This document shows positions 17,070-25,584 of a DNA stretch of 64,000 nt, in pieces; the stretch's first letter is position 1, and the number at the start of each line of letters is the position of its first letter. The notes below the pieces were generated by a model. That model was not told the DNA's origin. It saw only the letters and a list, made by a program, of their open reading frames with translations, and ran no database searches. The stretch comes from Litorimonas sp. (GTDB lineage: Bacteria > Pseudomonadota > Alphaproteobacteria > Caulobacterales > Maricaulaceae). The position numbers and the translations under genes are program-made. The DNA lies in the NCBI GenBank assembly GCA_029936425.1, contig JAPYSU010000001.1, forward strand, positions 1-64,000, read 5' to 3'.

Positions 17070-18356
17070 ATGGCCCGTATTGTCATGAAATTCGGCGGCA
17101 CATCTGTCGCCAATCTGGAACGTATCCGGCATGTCGCCTCTCTTGTCGAGAAAGAGGCCAAAGGCGGTAACGAAGTCGCGGTCGTCGTGTCGGCGATGAG
17201 CGGAGAAACGAACCGCTTAGTCGCTCTGGTGGATGAGCTGGACGCCGATGCCGGTCCGGACGGGAAAAAATGGGGCGAGGCGATTGAGGATGAATATGAT
17301 TCGATTGTTGCGAGCGGAGAACAAGTAACCTCCGGACTTCTCGCCATTGCCTTGCGCCGCCGGGGGCTTCGCGCGCGAAGCTGGCTCGGATGGCAAATTC
17401 CGCTGCGTACGGACATGGCCCATTCCATGGCGCGGATTGCCGAGATCGAAAGCTCTGCCATTGGGCCGTCTCTGGCGGACGGCAATATTGCGGTAGTGGC
17501 CGGATTTCAGGGCGTGAATGAACAAAGACGGATTTCGACTTTAGGACGCGGCGGATCCGATACTTCGGCCGTTGCTCTGGCAGTCGCGCTGAAGGCAGAC
17601 CGATGCGACATCTATACCGATGTGGACGGCATTTATACAACCGACCCCCGAATTGCTAAAGACGCGCGGCGTCTCAACCGAATTGCCTTTGAAGAAATGC
17701 TTGAACTGGCCAGCCTCGGCGCGAAAGTTTTGCAGACCCGGTCTGTCGAACTGGCTATGAATTACAACCTTCCGATCCGTGTGCTGACCAGTATGGCCGC
17801 AGAGGGTGAGGAAAACCCCGGAACCCTAGTCTGTCATGAGGACGAAACCATGGAAGAACGAGTAGTCAGCGGCGTGGCCTATTCACGCGATGAAGCGCAA
17901 ATCACCTTGCTGCGCCTGAAGGATCAACCCGGCATGGTGGCCAAAGTCTGTAAGGCGATGGCCGAAGCCAATGTGATCGTGGACATGATTGTTCAGGGCA
18001 TCTCCAAAAGTGACCGGGCCGCGAACCTGACCTATACGGTGGGTAAGCGGGATCTTGAGAAAGCTCTGGCGGCGCTGGAAAAGTCCAAGGACACAATCGG
18101 GTTTGAGGGCGTTAAATCCGACTCCGATGTCACGAAAGTCTCTGTCGTCGGCATTGGAATGCGCTCTCACACCGGCGTGGCGCAAACAATGTTCGAAGCT
18201 CTGGCCAAGCGTAATATCAATGTCAAAGTTATCGCCACGTCAGAGATTAAAATCTCTGTCCTGATTGACGCGGAATATACAGAGCTCGCTGTCCGGGCCC
18301 TGCATAGCGCCTTTGAACTGGATCAGGCGGCAAAGCTGAAAGTCAGCGCGCCTTGA
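17070..18356 (+). CDS. lysC: Aspartate kinase
   Basis: Aspartate kinase phosphorylates aspartate, the first step to lysine, methionine, threonine and isoleucine, so it feeds both the ilv cluster and the metX/metB pair in this window. The 428-residue protein begins with the kinase signature VMKFGGTSVAN, continues with FQGVNEQRRISTLGRGGSDT, and ends with two ACT domains (from about residue 265: RLKDQPGMVAKVCKAMAEA and VVGIGMRSHTGVAQTMFEAL) that mediate feedback inhibition. The start codon is ATG at 17070. Confidence 0.97.
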   Translation: MARIVMKFGGTSVANLERIRHVASLVEKEAKGGNEVAVVVSAMSGETNRLVALVDELDADAGPDGKKWGEAIEDEYDSIVASGEQVTSGLLAIALRRRGLRARSWLGWQIPLRTDMAHSMARIAEIESSAIGPSLADGNIAVVAGFQGVNEQRRISTLGRGGSDTSAVALAVALKADRCDIYTDVDGIYTTDPRIAKDARRLNRIAFEEMLELASLGAKVLQTRSVELAMNYNLPIRVLTSMAAEGEENPGTLVCHEDETMEERVVSGVAYSRDEAQITLLRLKDQPGMVAKVCKAMAEANVIVDMIVQGISKSDRAANLTYTVGKRDLEKALAALEKSKDTIGFEGVKSDSDVTKVSVVGIGMRSHTGVAQTMFEALAKRNINVKVIATSEIKISVLIDAEYTELAVRALHSAFELDQAAKLKVSAP

Positions 18357-18360
18357 TTAA

Positions 18361-18400
18361 GAGATCAGTGAGCAGTGAGCAGCTCATAATTATCTCTGCT
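18361..18400. repeat. GATCAGTGAGCAGTGA-type short repeat
   Basis: GATCAGTGAGCAGTGAGCAG begins just after the lysC stop. The same words recur around 31932-31995 between ilvC and ilvB. It appears to be a dispersed intergenic repeat in this genome. Confidence 0.45.
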
Positions 18401-18422
18401 TACTGCGGCTGATAACTGCCCC

Positions 18423-18908
18423 CTAATTATCTATCTCTACCACCGCGTCAATTTCCACGGCGACATCCAGCGGCAGGCTCGGCGCGCTGACCGCGAAACG
18501 GGCGTGGCGTCCGGCGTCGCCAAAGACGTCCACCATCAAATCGGAGCAGCCATTAATGATTTTAGGGATATCGGCTTGTGTGGCATTTGCCGCTGCTTGA
18601 ACAAATCCGCCGAGTTTGACGATGCGCTTGACCCGGGAGAGGTCTCCCCCGCAAGCGGCTTTCATCTGGGTAATGAGGTTTAGCGCAGAGAGACGCGCGG
18701 CTTCCTGTCCTTTTTCCACTGTGAGATCTTCGCCGAGACGCCCGCCTATCGCGTCATCTCCGACTTTGGAAATTTGGCCCGAGATGAAGACGAGATTGCC
18801 GCTGATGACGAAAGGCACGTAATTTGCCACAGGCGACGCCGCCTCGGGCAGACTCAGCCCCAGATCCGCAAGCTTGTCTTCATGGGACATTGTGTTTTCT
18901 GATGTCAT
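18423..18908 (-). CDS. RidA/YjgF family protein
   Basis: A 161-residue member of the RidA superfamily, enamine/imine deaminases that remove reactive intermediates released by PLP enzymes such as threonine dehydratase. The length, the N-terminal KLADLGLSLPEAASPVANYVPFV and LVFISGQI point to the longer branch of the family rather than to classical RidA; the substrate is not certain. The start ATG at 18908 has AAAGGG six bases upstream. It overlaps the DUF1801 gene by ATGA and is translationally coupled. Confidence 0.87.
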   Translation of the reverse strand: MTSENTMSHEDKLADLGLSLPEAASPVANYVPFVISGNLVFISGQISKVGDDAIGGRLGEDLTVEKGQEAARLSALNLITQMKAACGGDLSRVKRIVKLGGFVQAAANATQADIPKIINGCSDLMVDVFGDAGRHARFAVSAPSLPLDVAVEIDAVVEIDN

Positions 18909-19330
18909 GATGACCCTTTATTCAAATGGTAGGTAAGAATTTTACCAATGCAAACTGTCAGAATATCTTCAGGGGGCGGGGCTTTCAGGTCAAGCCAAAT
19001 GGCCCGGTTACCCTCAAACTCCAGGGCGCTGCCAAACATATCCCGAAATGTCTGGATGAGCGCCGTATTGCAGTGAACAAACAGACCGATTTTATCCGGC
19101 CGGCTCTCTTTCCAATCAAAGCGAAGCGTTGTGCCGCTTTTGGGTTTGGACGTCAGAAAGGCCGGCTCTCCCCATTTCAATGTTTCCGTAATTTGACCGA
19201 TTTTCGGATCTTCGGAGGCAATATCATGAATGAGGTTTCGAATGTTCAGGGCATAGGTTTGAGCTGCCGCGGGATAGCTTTTTATGACAGAGGCGAGTTC
19301 GGGTGATATATCCGATGAAAGCGTAACCAT
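18905..19330 (-). CDS. DUF1801 domain protein
   Basis: A 141-residue protein with the DUF1801 (YdhG-like) pattern: IRNLIHDIASEDPKIGQITETLKWGEPAF, a short strand (GTTLRFDWKE), and LFVHCNTALIQTFRDMF. It is a small soluble fold related to SufE/iron-chaperone-like proteins, with no proven role. It is upstream of and overlaps the RidA-like gene in one operon, and is divergent from the nitroreductase gene 27 bp away. Confidence 0.82.
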   Translation of the reverse strand: MVTLSSDISPELASVIKSYPAAAQTYALNIRNLIHDIASEDPKIGQITETLKWGEPAFLTSKPKSGTTLRFDWKESRPDKIGLFVHCNTALIQTFRDMFGSALEFEGNRAIWLDLKAPPPEDILTVCIGKILTYHLNKGSS

Positions 19331-19357
19331 CCCTTACCTTAAACTCAGGCCTGAAAA

Positions 19358-19969
19358 ATGACAGACTCAATTGAAACATTTCCGCTTCCTTCCAAAAACT
19401 CGGACGTGATTGCGTTTCTTGAAACCCGCCGCTCTAATCTGGCCAAGGTCATGAAAGACCCGGGTCCGACGGAGGAGCAGCTCGGCAAAATGCTCGAGAT
19501 TGCGGCGCGCGTGCCGGACCACCGCAAATTGGAGCCCTGGCGCTTTGTTTCCTTCACGGGAGAGGCCCGCGCGCGGTTCGGGCGTCATATTGCCTCTGCT
19601 TTTATCCGCAATAATCCTGACATGCCCGAAGACCGGGCGATATTTGAGGGCGAACGGTTTCTACGCGCGCCTGTTGTTATTGCCGTCATTTCCTCTCCGG
19701 TGGATTGCCCGCGCGGCACCCCGCAATGGGAGCAGGAGCTGTCCGCCGGAGCCGTTTGCTTCAATCTTTGCCTCGCAGCACAGGCGCATGGCTTTGGCGC
19801 GCAATGGCTCACCGAATGGTATGCCTATGACAAAGCCGTTATCAAAGCCTTGGGTCTGTCCGAGGATGAACGACTCGCCGGATTTGTTTATATTGGCACG
19901 CCGGATATGGCTGCGACGCCGCGAAACCGCCCGGATATGAAGGCCAAAGTGACGAAGTGGGCGGACTAA
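19358..19969 (+). CDS. Nitroreductase family flavoprotein
   Basis: A 203-residue FMN enzyme of the nitroreductase superfamily (YdjA-like by size). The FMN phosphate-binding Arg pair is in ETRRSNLAKVM, and AARVPDHRKLEPWRFV is the hallmark of this subgroup. SAGAVCFNLCLAAQAHGFGAQWLT forms the dimer helix, and GFVYIGTP the terminal strand. Such enzymes reduce nitro-compounds or quinones with NAD(P)H; the physiological substrate is unknown. A coupled promoter with the divergent DUF1801 gene is likely. Confidence 0.9.
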   Translation: MTDSIETFPLPSKNSDVIAFLETRRSNLAKVMKDPGPTEEQLGKMLEIAARVPDHRKLEPWRFVSFTGEARARFGRHIASAFIRNNPDMPEDRAIFEGERFLRAPVVIAVISSPVDCPRGTPQWEQELSAGAVCFNLCLAAQAHGFGAQWLTEWYAYDKAVIKALGLSEDERLAGFVYIGTPDMAATPRNRPDMKAKVTKWAD

Positions 19970-19995
19970 TCCCCAGGAACTATAGAAGTTCACAG

Positions 19996-20113
19996 TAAAT
20001 CACGTTTTTATGACGTGACATTTTCAAGAGCCCGCCATATAGAGGTCGAGGTGAAAACTTTTTTGTTTTCAACCTTCGCCTCTGGCCACCATTGCGCCCC
20101 GTGTGGTCAGAGG
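19996..20113. other. Hairpin-rich intergenic segment
   Basis: The 256-bp gap between the nitroreductase and hydrolase genes has no gene that I can support. It holds three successive hairpins: TCACGT/ACGTGA (20000-20018), an imperfect 43-nt hairpin centred on GAAAAC-TTTTTT-GTTTTC (20040-20082), and CCTCTGGCCAC/GTGGTCAGAGG (20079-20113, one mismatch). The order suggests a structured RNA or a recombination-prone repeat. Confidence 0.4.
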
Positions 20114-20225
20114 CACATTCTCTTCTACCTTTTTTACAAGCCAATATAGCGTCAGCTTTCATTGAAACATGTAGACTATGCGCAATGTCATGTGGCTTTT
20201 GATCCTGTTTGGCGTATGATGGGCT

Positions 20226-21332
20226 ATGACAAGATCTGCTGTGAAACAACCTGCCGACCAATCCATGGTGCCGGATCGCTCGCCTCTTCCCAAACTTGAG
20301 TTTATTACGGATGAGACGCCTCAGCCGGGTGACGTACGCGAAATTGCCGATGGTATTTTCTGGCTTCGATTCGCTCTGCCGATGGCCGGGCTGGATCACA
20401 TCAACCTCTGGGCCCTTCGAGACGGCGATGGCTGGGTTGTTGTCGATACGGGGATTGGCAATCGCGACAGCAAGGAAATCTGGCGCAAGCATTTCCGTGA
20501 GCTGATGGGCGACCGTCCGGTTAACCGGGTTATTTGCACGCATTTACATCCGGATCACACCGGCCTCGCCGGATGGATGTGCCGCGAATTCGGCGCGCCG
20601 CTTTTGATGACACGTGGGGAATATTTTCTCTGCCGATTGATGGCGGCGGATACGGGTCAAGCGGCTCCGCCGGAAAGTTTACGGTTTTATAAAAAAGCCG
20701 GCTTCACCGACGCCCAGCTGGAACTTTACAAACAGCGTTTTGGCGGTTTCGGAAAGGCGATTTCAGAATTGCCGCAGAGCTATGACCGCTTGGTCGACGG
20801 CGAATTGGGCCAGATTGGCGGGCGCGAATGGCGCGTGGTTATCGGCTCGGGCCACTCGCCGGAGCATGCCTGTCTCTATTGCCCCGAACTCAATCTTTGC
20901 CTGAGCGGAGATCAGCTTCTGCCGAATATCAGCTCCAATGTCAGTGTGTGGCCGACCGAGCCCGAAGGCAATCCATTAGAAGATTGGATTTCCTCCTGTC
21001 ATCGGTTGAAACTGGAATTGCCGAAGGACGCCCTGATAGGTCCGGCCCACGGCATTCCCTTTCGCGGGGCGCATAAGCGTCTGGACAAGCTGATTGAACA
21101 TCACGAAAAGGCGCTCCAGCGTCTGCTGGAGTTCTGCGAAAAACCGCGTTTGGCGACGCAGGTTTATTCGGTTCTATTCCGCCGCGAAATCACGGATAGC
21201 AACCGCATTATGGCCGTAGGCGAAAGCGTTGCGCATTTGAACTGTCTGAAAAACCGCGGTTTGGTAACCCGGCGCCTGAACGATGCGGGACAATTTATCT
21301 ATATGGCGAAACGCGGCGTTTTGGCCTCGTAA
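20226..21332 (+). CDS. Metallo-beta-lactamase-fold hydrolase
   Basis: A 368-residue protein of the MBL superfamily. The dinuclear metal motif HLHPDH is at residues 106-111, later metal ligands appear in SGHSPEHACLY and GPAHGIPF, and a C-terminal winged-helix-like region (about 300-360; AVGESVAHLNCLKNRGLVTR) is typical of the MBL branch related to LACTB2. Lactonase, thioesterase or nuclease activity are possible; I cannot choose. No clear ribosome binding site precedes the ATG at 20226, so the exact start is uncertain. Confidence 0.85.
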   Translation: MTRSAVKQPADQSMVPDRSPLPKLEFITDETPQPGDVREIADGIFWLRFALPMAGLDHINLWALRDGDGWVVVDTGIGNRDSKEIWRKHFRELMGDRPVNRVICTHLHPDHTGLAGWMCREFGAPLLMTRGEYFLCRLMAADTGQAAPPESLRFYKKAGFTDAQLELYKQRFGGFGKAISELPQSYDRLVDGELGQIGGREWRVVIGSGHSPEHACLYCPELNLCLSGDQLLPNISSNVSVWPTEPEGNPLEDWISSCHRLKLELPKDALIGPAHGIPFRGAHKRLDKLIEHHEKALQRLLEFCEKPRLATQVYSVLFRREITDSNRIMAVGESVAHLNCLKNRGLVTRRLNDAGQFIYMAKRGVLAS

Positions 21333-21339
21333 GGACTAT

Positions 21340-21990
21340 TTATTTACCGTCAATAATCGCGGGCTCGTTCGGGCAGTCCGAATTCCCATTGATCATATCG
21401 GCATAATTTCTGGCGGCCTTGGTCTGGTTCGGCCCCGGTTTGACGAGCGCTTGAGCGCAGCCGCTCTGGCCGCTTGTAGGCAGACTCGCAACCACTAGAA
21501 CATCACCCTCCGTACCCGCAGAGTCAGGGTCTTGAAAATTGAGTCTGTAAATAAGGGCGTGAAGCTGCCCGTCTTTCAGGCGCCATTCGACTTTTTCTCC
21601 GGGCGTATTAAAGGGTTGGCGCTGGACTAAAAAATCAGGAGCCTGTCCGGCGGAGAGGGTGAAGCGGCCATCCCCGTCGCGCACAAAAACGTCCATATCT
21701 TTATAGCCCTCGCACTGATAGGTTTTTCCGGCGCTTTCTGCGCTGCTCTCGATAGTGTCGCAATTTTCTAGATCAAGATTGGAGTAGGCACTTTGAAACC
21801 CGTTTGTTTCGGGCTCGCTCTCTTCCGGGGTGGAGGCGGCCTTCTCTGTTTCATCAGTTTCCGTATCGTCTGTCTTTAACTCTTCAATCACCGGTTCATC
21901 ACCCACAGGAACAGATTCTGATGCATCATTACTGCAGGCTATAAGCGGCAGGGCAAGCGCAAGCCAGGCTGCCTGTGTGAACTTAATCAT
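21340..21990 (-). CDS. Hypothetical lipoprotein
   Basis: A 216-residue protein with a lipoprotein signal peptide ending in LIAC (Cys19) followed by a Glu/Asp/Thr-rich linker to about residue 65 and a small domain with paired cysteines (ENCDTIES, TYQCEGYKDMDVFV, SGCAQAL, SDCPNEP). Four Cys in the exported domain suggest two disulfides. I do not recognise the family. It is convergent with the hydrolase gene, 7 bp apart. Confidence 0.7.
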   Translation of the reverse strand: MIKFTQAAWLALALPLIACSNDASESVPVGDEPVIEELKTDDTETDETEKAASTPEESEPETNGFQSAYSNLDLENCDTIESSAESAGKTYQCEGYKDMDVFVRDGDGRFTLSAGQAPDFLVQRQPFNTPGEKVEWRLKDGQLHALIYRLNFQDPDSAGTEGDVLVVASLPTSGQSGCAQALVKPGPNQTKAARNYADMINGNSDCPNEPAIIDGK

Positions 21991-22075
21991 TTTTATCCTC
22001 TGACGTTTAAAGGCTGACTAAGTCTTAAACGTGGATCGCGAGAAAAGGTTCATTCTCTCTTTGACAGTCGGTGAC

Positions 22076-23602
22076 TTACGCCCTCAAAAAATACTCATAG
22101 GCCTTGCTGTCAGTCTCCACCGCCATGGGATAGCCCGTCTTGGCGAGGCTTTCCTCAAGGGCGTCAACATCGCCTTTGGGCACCTGAAATCCGCAGAGCA
22201 CATGGCCCGTGGAATTGCCGTGATTACGGTAATGAAACAGGCTGATATTCCAGCGGGCGTCCAGAGCAATCAAAAAATCCGTCAGCGCGCCGGGGCGCTC
22301 GGGAAACTCAAAGCGGTAAAGCACTTCGGGAATATCGGCGCTTGCCCGTCCGCCCACCATATGACGCAAATGCCGTTTGGCGAGGCGGTCCTGGGATAAG
22401 TCCGTCACTGTAATATCATGACTTGCCATGTCGGAGATCACTTTGGCCCGCTCGTCCAGATCGCGGGTTTTAATGCCGACCAGAACATGGGCGGTTTCGC
22501 TTTCGGCGTAACGGTAATTGAATTCCGTCACGGGGCGGCGGCCCATCGCATTGCAGAAATTCAGAAAGGCGCCGGGCCGCTCGGGAATGGCCGCGGCAAA
22601 GAGCATTTCCTCGCCGGCGCCGAGCTCGGCCCGCTCCACCATATGGCCGATCCGATCGAAATTTACATTCGCGCCCGAAATCGTCACAACGCAATCGCCA
22701 TCAGGCGCTTTGCCGTCCCGAACATGTTTAATGAGTCCTGCCAAGGCAAGGGCGCCTGCAGGTTCGACCACGGTCCGCGTGGCTTCGAACACATCCTTGA
22801 CGGCCGCGCAGATTTCATCATTGGAGACGAGGATAACTTCGTCCACGACCTTTTTGGCAATTTCCAGCGTATTCGTTCCGATGAGTTTCACGGCGACCCC
22901 GTCCGCAAAACTATCGACTTTCTCCAGAGGCGTCGGCGTGCCTTCTTTCAAAGAGGTCGCCAGAGTCGACGCGCCTTCGGGTTCCACCGCGATGATACGG
23001 GTATTGGGCGAGACGGATTTTATCCATGTGCCGATGCCCGAGACCAGTCCGCCGCCGCCCGTACAGACATAAACGGCCTCCGGCGTTCGCGGCATCTGTT
23101 CCAGAATTTCCCGGCCGACCGTGCCTTGCCCGGCAATGACATCCGTTTCGTCAAAGGGATGGATAAAAACCGCCCCTGTCTCTTCGGCGTAGTCCAGAGC
23201 CGCTTTGCACGCTTCGTCATAATTATCCCCGACGAGCCGCGTCTCCGCGCCGTGACTTTCAACAGCCGCGACTTTAATGGCCGGGGTGGTGACCGGCATG
23301 AAAATGACGGCGGTTGTATTGTAATAGGCTCCGGCCGCCGCCACGCCTTGGGCGTGATTTCCGGCGCTGGCCGCGCAGACGCCGCGGGCGCGCTCCTCAT
23401 CCGTCAGCCCGGCAATCCGGTTGGTCGCCCCGCGAATCTTAAAACTGAAAACATCCTGCAGGTCTTCGCGTTTCAGCCAGATATTGCGCTCCAGCTCCAA
23501 GCTGAGTTTTGGCGCAAGTTCGCAGGGCGTTCGTTTGGCCAGCGCGTAAACATTGGCCGCTTCGATACGGGCTTTGAGGTCGTGAAGATTGATTTTAGAC
23601 AT
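22076..23602 (-). CDS. ilvA: Threonine ammonia-lyase, biosynthetic
   Basis: IlvA deaminates threonine to 2-oxobutanoate, the first dedicated step to isoleucine. From the ATG at 23602 the protein is 508 residues, the length of the long biosynthetic form. The PLP lysine is Lys55 in FSFKIRGATNR; the TGGGGLVSG phosphate loop is intact. The last 170 residues carry two ACT-like regulatory domains (PERPGAFLNFCNAM and PERPGALTDFLIAL), the expected site for isoleucine inhibition. It overlaps leuB by 8 nt, placing it as the last gene of the branched-chain supercluster. Confidence 0.97.
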   Translation of the reverse strand: MSKINLHDLKARIEAANVYALAKRTPCELAPKLSLELERNIWLKREDLQDVFSFKIRGATNRIAGLTDEERARGVCAASAGNHAQGVAAAGAYYNTTAVIFMPVTTPAIKVAAVESHGAETRLVGDNYDEACKAALDYAEETGAVFIHPFDETDVIAGQGTVGREILEQMPRTPEAVYVCTGGGGLVSGIGTWIKSVSPNTRIIAVEPEGASTLATSLKEGTPTPLEKVDSFADGVAVKLIGTNTLEIAKKVVDEVILVSNDEICAAVKDVFEATRTVVEPAGALALAGLIKHVRDGKAPDGDCVVTISGANVNFDRIGHMVERAELGAGEEMLFAAAIPERPGAFLNFCNAMGRRPVTEFNYRYAESETAHVLVGIKTRDLDERAKVISDMASHDITVTDLSQDRLAKRHLRHMVGGRASADIPEVLYRFEFPERPGALTDFLIALDARWNISLFHYRNHGNSTGHVLCGFQVPKGDVDALEESLAKTGYPMAVETDSKAYEYFLRA

Positions 23603-24641
23603 TTTGTGCGATCCAGTCTCCAACATCTGAAGTGCTAAGTTTTCCGCCCAAATCGCCTGTGGTTTGCCCGGCTTCCAACGCGGCTTCCACGGCGCTCTCA
23701 ATGGCGGCGGCTTCTTTGTCCAAACCGAAAGACAGGCGGAGCATCCACGCGGCAGACAATATCATGGCAAGCGGATTGGCTTTACCTTGGCCGGCTATAT
23801 CCGGCGCGCTGCCATGAATAGGTTCATACATGCCTGTCTTTCCATCAGACAGGGAGGCGGACGGAATAACGCCCATAGACCCGCAGAGAACGGACGCTTC
23901 ATCCGTCAGAATATCTCCGAACATATTTTCCGTCAGAATGACGTCAAAGTCCTGCGCATGGGTGAGCATGTGCATGGTCATGGCATCGACGAGCAAATGT
24001 TCGAGTTCGACATCAGGATAGTCCTTGGCGACCTCAACTACGGTTTCGCGCCAGAGGCGGGAGGTTTCCAGCACATTGGATTTGTCGACGGAGGTGACTT
24101 TCTTTTTGCGCGTCATGGCCAGGTCAAAGGCCTTAATGGCAATGCGGCGGACTTCCCCTTCGGAATAACGGCAAACGTCAAAGGCGCCTTCTTCGTCGCG
24201 GCCTTTCTCGCCGAAATAAATACCGCCGGTGAGTTCGCGCATGACGACAAAATCGGTGCCGTCGAGCCGCTCGCGTTTCAGCGGAGCTTTGTCAATCAGA
24301 GGAGGAAACGGTTTGCAGGGGCGGATATTGGCATAAAGATTCAGCTTCTTGCGAAGCGGCAGTAGCGATCCGAGTTCAGGACGATCTGCGCCTTTGAGAT
24401 GATCCCATTTCGGCCCGCCAACCGCGCCCAGTAAAATGGCGCCTGTGCGTTTGCAGGAGTCAAACGTCTCGGCAGGGAGGGGCTTTCCTTTTGCATCAAT
24501 TGCCGCGCCGCCGACCAGATGAAACTCCGCTTCCAGAGAGTGGTCAAATTTTGCGGCCATCGCTTTCAAAACGGTCATGGCCGCTTCGCCGACTTCCGGG
24601 CCAATCCCGTCGCCGGGAATATAGGTGAAATTGATATTCAT
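23595..24641 (-). CDS. leuB: 3-isopropylmalate dehydrogenase
   Basis: LeuB oxidises and decarboxylates 3-isopropylmalate with NAD+ to 4-methyl-2-oxopentanoate in leucine synthesis. The 348-residue protein begins with FTYIPGDGIGPEV, carries the substrate-binding Arg cluster (RELTGGIYFGEKG), the VDKSNVLETSRLW catalytic region and EPIHGSAPDIAGQGKANP near the C-terminus. It ends 8 nt inside ilvA. A 140-bp palindromic repeat separates it from leuD. Confidence 0.98.
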   Translation of the reverse strand: MNINFTYIPGDGIGPEVGEAAMTVLKAMAAKFDHSLEAEFHLVGGAAIDAKGKPLPAETFDSCKRTGAILLGAVGGPKWDHLKGADRPELGSLLPLRKKLNLYANIRPCKPFPPLIDKAPLKRERLDGTDFVVMRELTGGIYFGEKGRDEEGAFDVCRYSEGEVRRIAIKAFDLAMTRKKKVTSVDKSNVLETSRLWRETVVEVAKDYPDVELEHLLVDAMTMHMLTHAQDFDVILTENMFGDILTDEASVLCGSMGVIPSASLSDGKTGMYEPIHGSAPDIAGQGKANPLAMILSAAWMLRLSFGLDKEAAAIESAVEAALEAGQTTGDLGGKLSTSDVGDWIAQNV

Positions 24642-24659
24642 GAGGATTTTCCTGTTAAC

Positions 24660-24798
24660 CTCTTCTCCCCATTTATGGGGGGAAGTGGCCTAAGCGTTTG
24701 CGTAGGTCGATGGGGGGCGGGTTTCAGATCAGGTGCAAATTGCGAGTGACCCCCCATCCCCCCTATGGGGGACTTCCCCCCGCAAGCGGGGAGAAGAG
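24660..24798. repeat. GC-rich palindromic repeat cassette, copy 1 (leuD-leuB junction)
   Basis: Outer arms TCTTCTCCCC and GGGGAGAAGA bracket two terminal hairpins (CCCCATTTATGGGG and CCCCCGCAAGCGGGG) and an inner ATGGGGGG / CCCCCCAT pair. The reverse complement of this cassette matches copy 2 at both ends, while the cores differ. Confidence 0.85.
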
Positions 24799-24812
24799 AT
24801 TGAGGGCACAAA

Positions 24813-25394
24813 TCAAACATGTCGGGTCTCATACGCTTTGATCGCGTCTGCCTGCATTTCCAGATATCCCATTTCGTCAACGCCCTGCATCAGGCAGTGC
24901 CGCGAAAACTCGTCGATTTCGAATTTATAGGTTCCGCCATTGCGCGGCAGACGGACTTCGCAGCTTTCCAGATCGACGGTGACATCCGCTCCGGGGTTGT
25001 CGAGCAGCCACTCATGGGCGCGCTTATCAATGACAATCGGCAGCAGCCCGTTTTTAAGAGAATTGCCTCGGAAAATATCCGCAATCTCTGAGCTGATAAC
25101 GACGCGAAAGCCGTAATCGGTGAGCGACCAGGGGGCATGCTCGCGGGAGGAGCCGCAGCCGAAATTATGACCGCCGACCAGAATTTCGCATTGCTTGGCG
25201 TCGTCCGTATTAAGAATGTGATCCGTCTCGGAGCCGTCCTCCTTATATCGCCAGTCATGAAAGGCATGTTCACCGAGCCCGTCGCGAGAGGTGACAGTCA
25301 AAAAGCGCGCCGGGATGATTTGATCCGTATCAATATTCGCCGCCGGAAGAACGAGAGTTTTGGAGGTGATGGTGGTCAGGGGGGCGAAGGTCAT
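24813..25394 (-). CDS. leuD: 3-isopropylmalate dehydratase small subunit
   Basis: LeuD is the swivel-domain subunit that completes the LeuCD isomerase. I take the ATG at 25394 (193 residues; AGGGAAAG lies nine bases upstream). An ATG at 25412 would add six residues and abuts the repeat cassette. Motifs: AANIDTDQIIPARFL, GGHNFGCGSSREHAPW (the substrate-binding Ser-Arg loop) and the C-terminal FEIDEFSRHCLMQGVDEMGY. Downstream of leuC and upstream of leuB on the same strand. Confidence 0.97.
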   Translation of the reverse strand: MTFAPLTTITSKTLVLPAANIDTDQIIPARFLTVTSRDGLGEHAFHDWRYKEDGSETDHILNTDDAKQCEILVGGHNFGCGSSREHAPWSLTDYGFRVVISSEIADIFRGNSLKNGLLPIVIDKRAHEWLLDNPGADVTVDLESCEVRLPRNGGTYKFEIDEFSRHCLMQGVDEMGYLEMQADAIKAYETRHV

Positions 25395-25416
25395 GACGGC
25401 TTTCCCTGGCATAGCC

Positions 25417-25556
25417 TCTTCTCCCCGCTTGCGGGGGGAAGTCCCTCAAAGAGGGGATGGGGGGCCTGTCTCGAATTTTCTACCCTGCTGAGAGTATCCC
25501 CCCATCGACCTTTGACTTCGTCTCCGGCCACTTCCCCCCATAAATGGGGAGAAGGG
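25417..25556. repeat. GC-rich palindromic repeat cassette, copy 2 (leuC-leuD junction)
   Basis: Begins TCTTCTCCCCGCTTGCGGGG and ends CCCCATAAATGGGGAGAAGG; these ends match the reverse complement of copy 1 almost base for base, while the centre has diverged. The inner pair ATGGGGGG/CCCCCCAT is kept. Confidence 0.85.
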
Positions 25557-25584
25557 AGTTTCGTGCAGGTAATTGGGTTATCTC

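Noticed and set aside
19980..20543. 187-codon minus-strand frame over the gap and the MBL gene
   Set aside because: It overlaps a clear MBL-fold gene and the hairpin-rich spacer, with no start signal or family.
22418..23638. Long plus-strand reading frame (406 codons) opposite ilvA
   Set aside because: It is the antisense shadow of a well-conserved gene with GC-biased codon positions; the product has no recognisable domain and there is no ribosome binding site.
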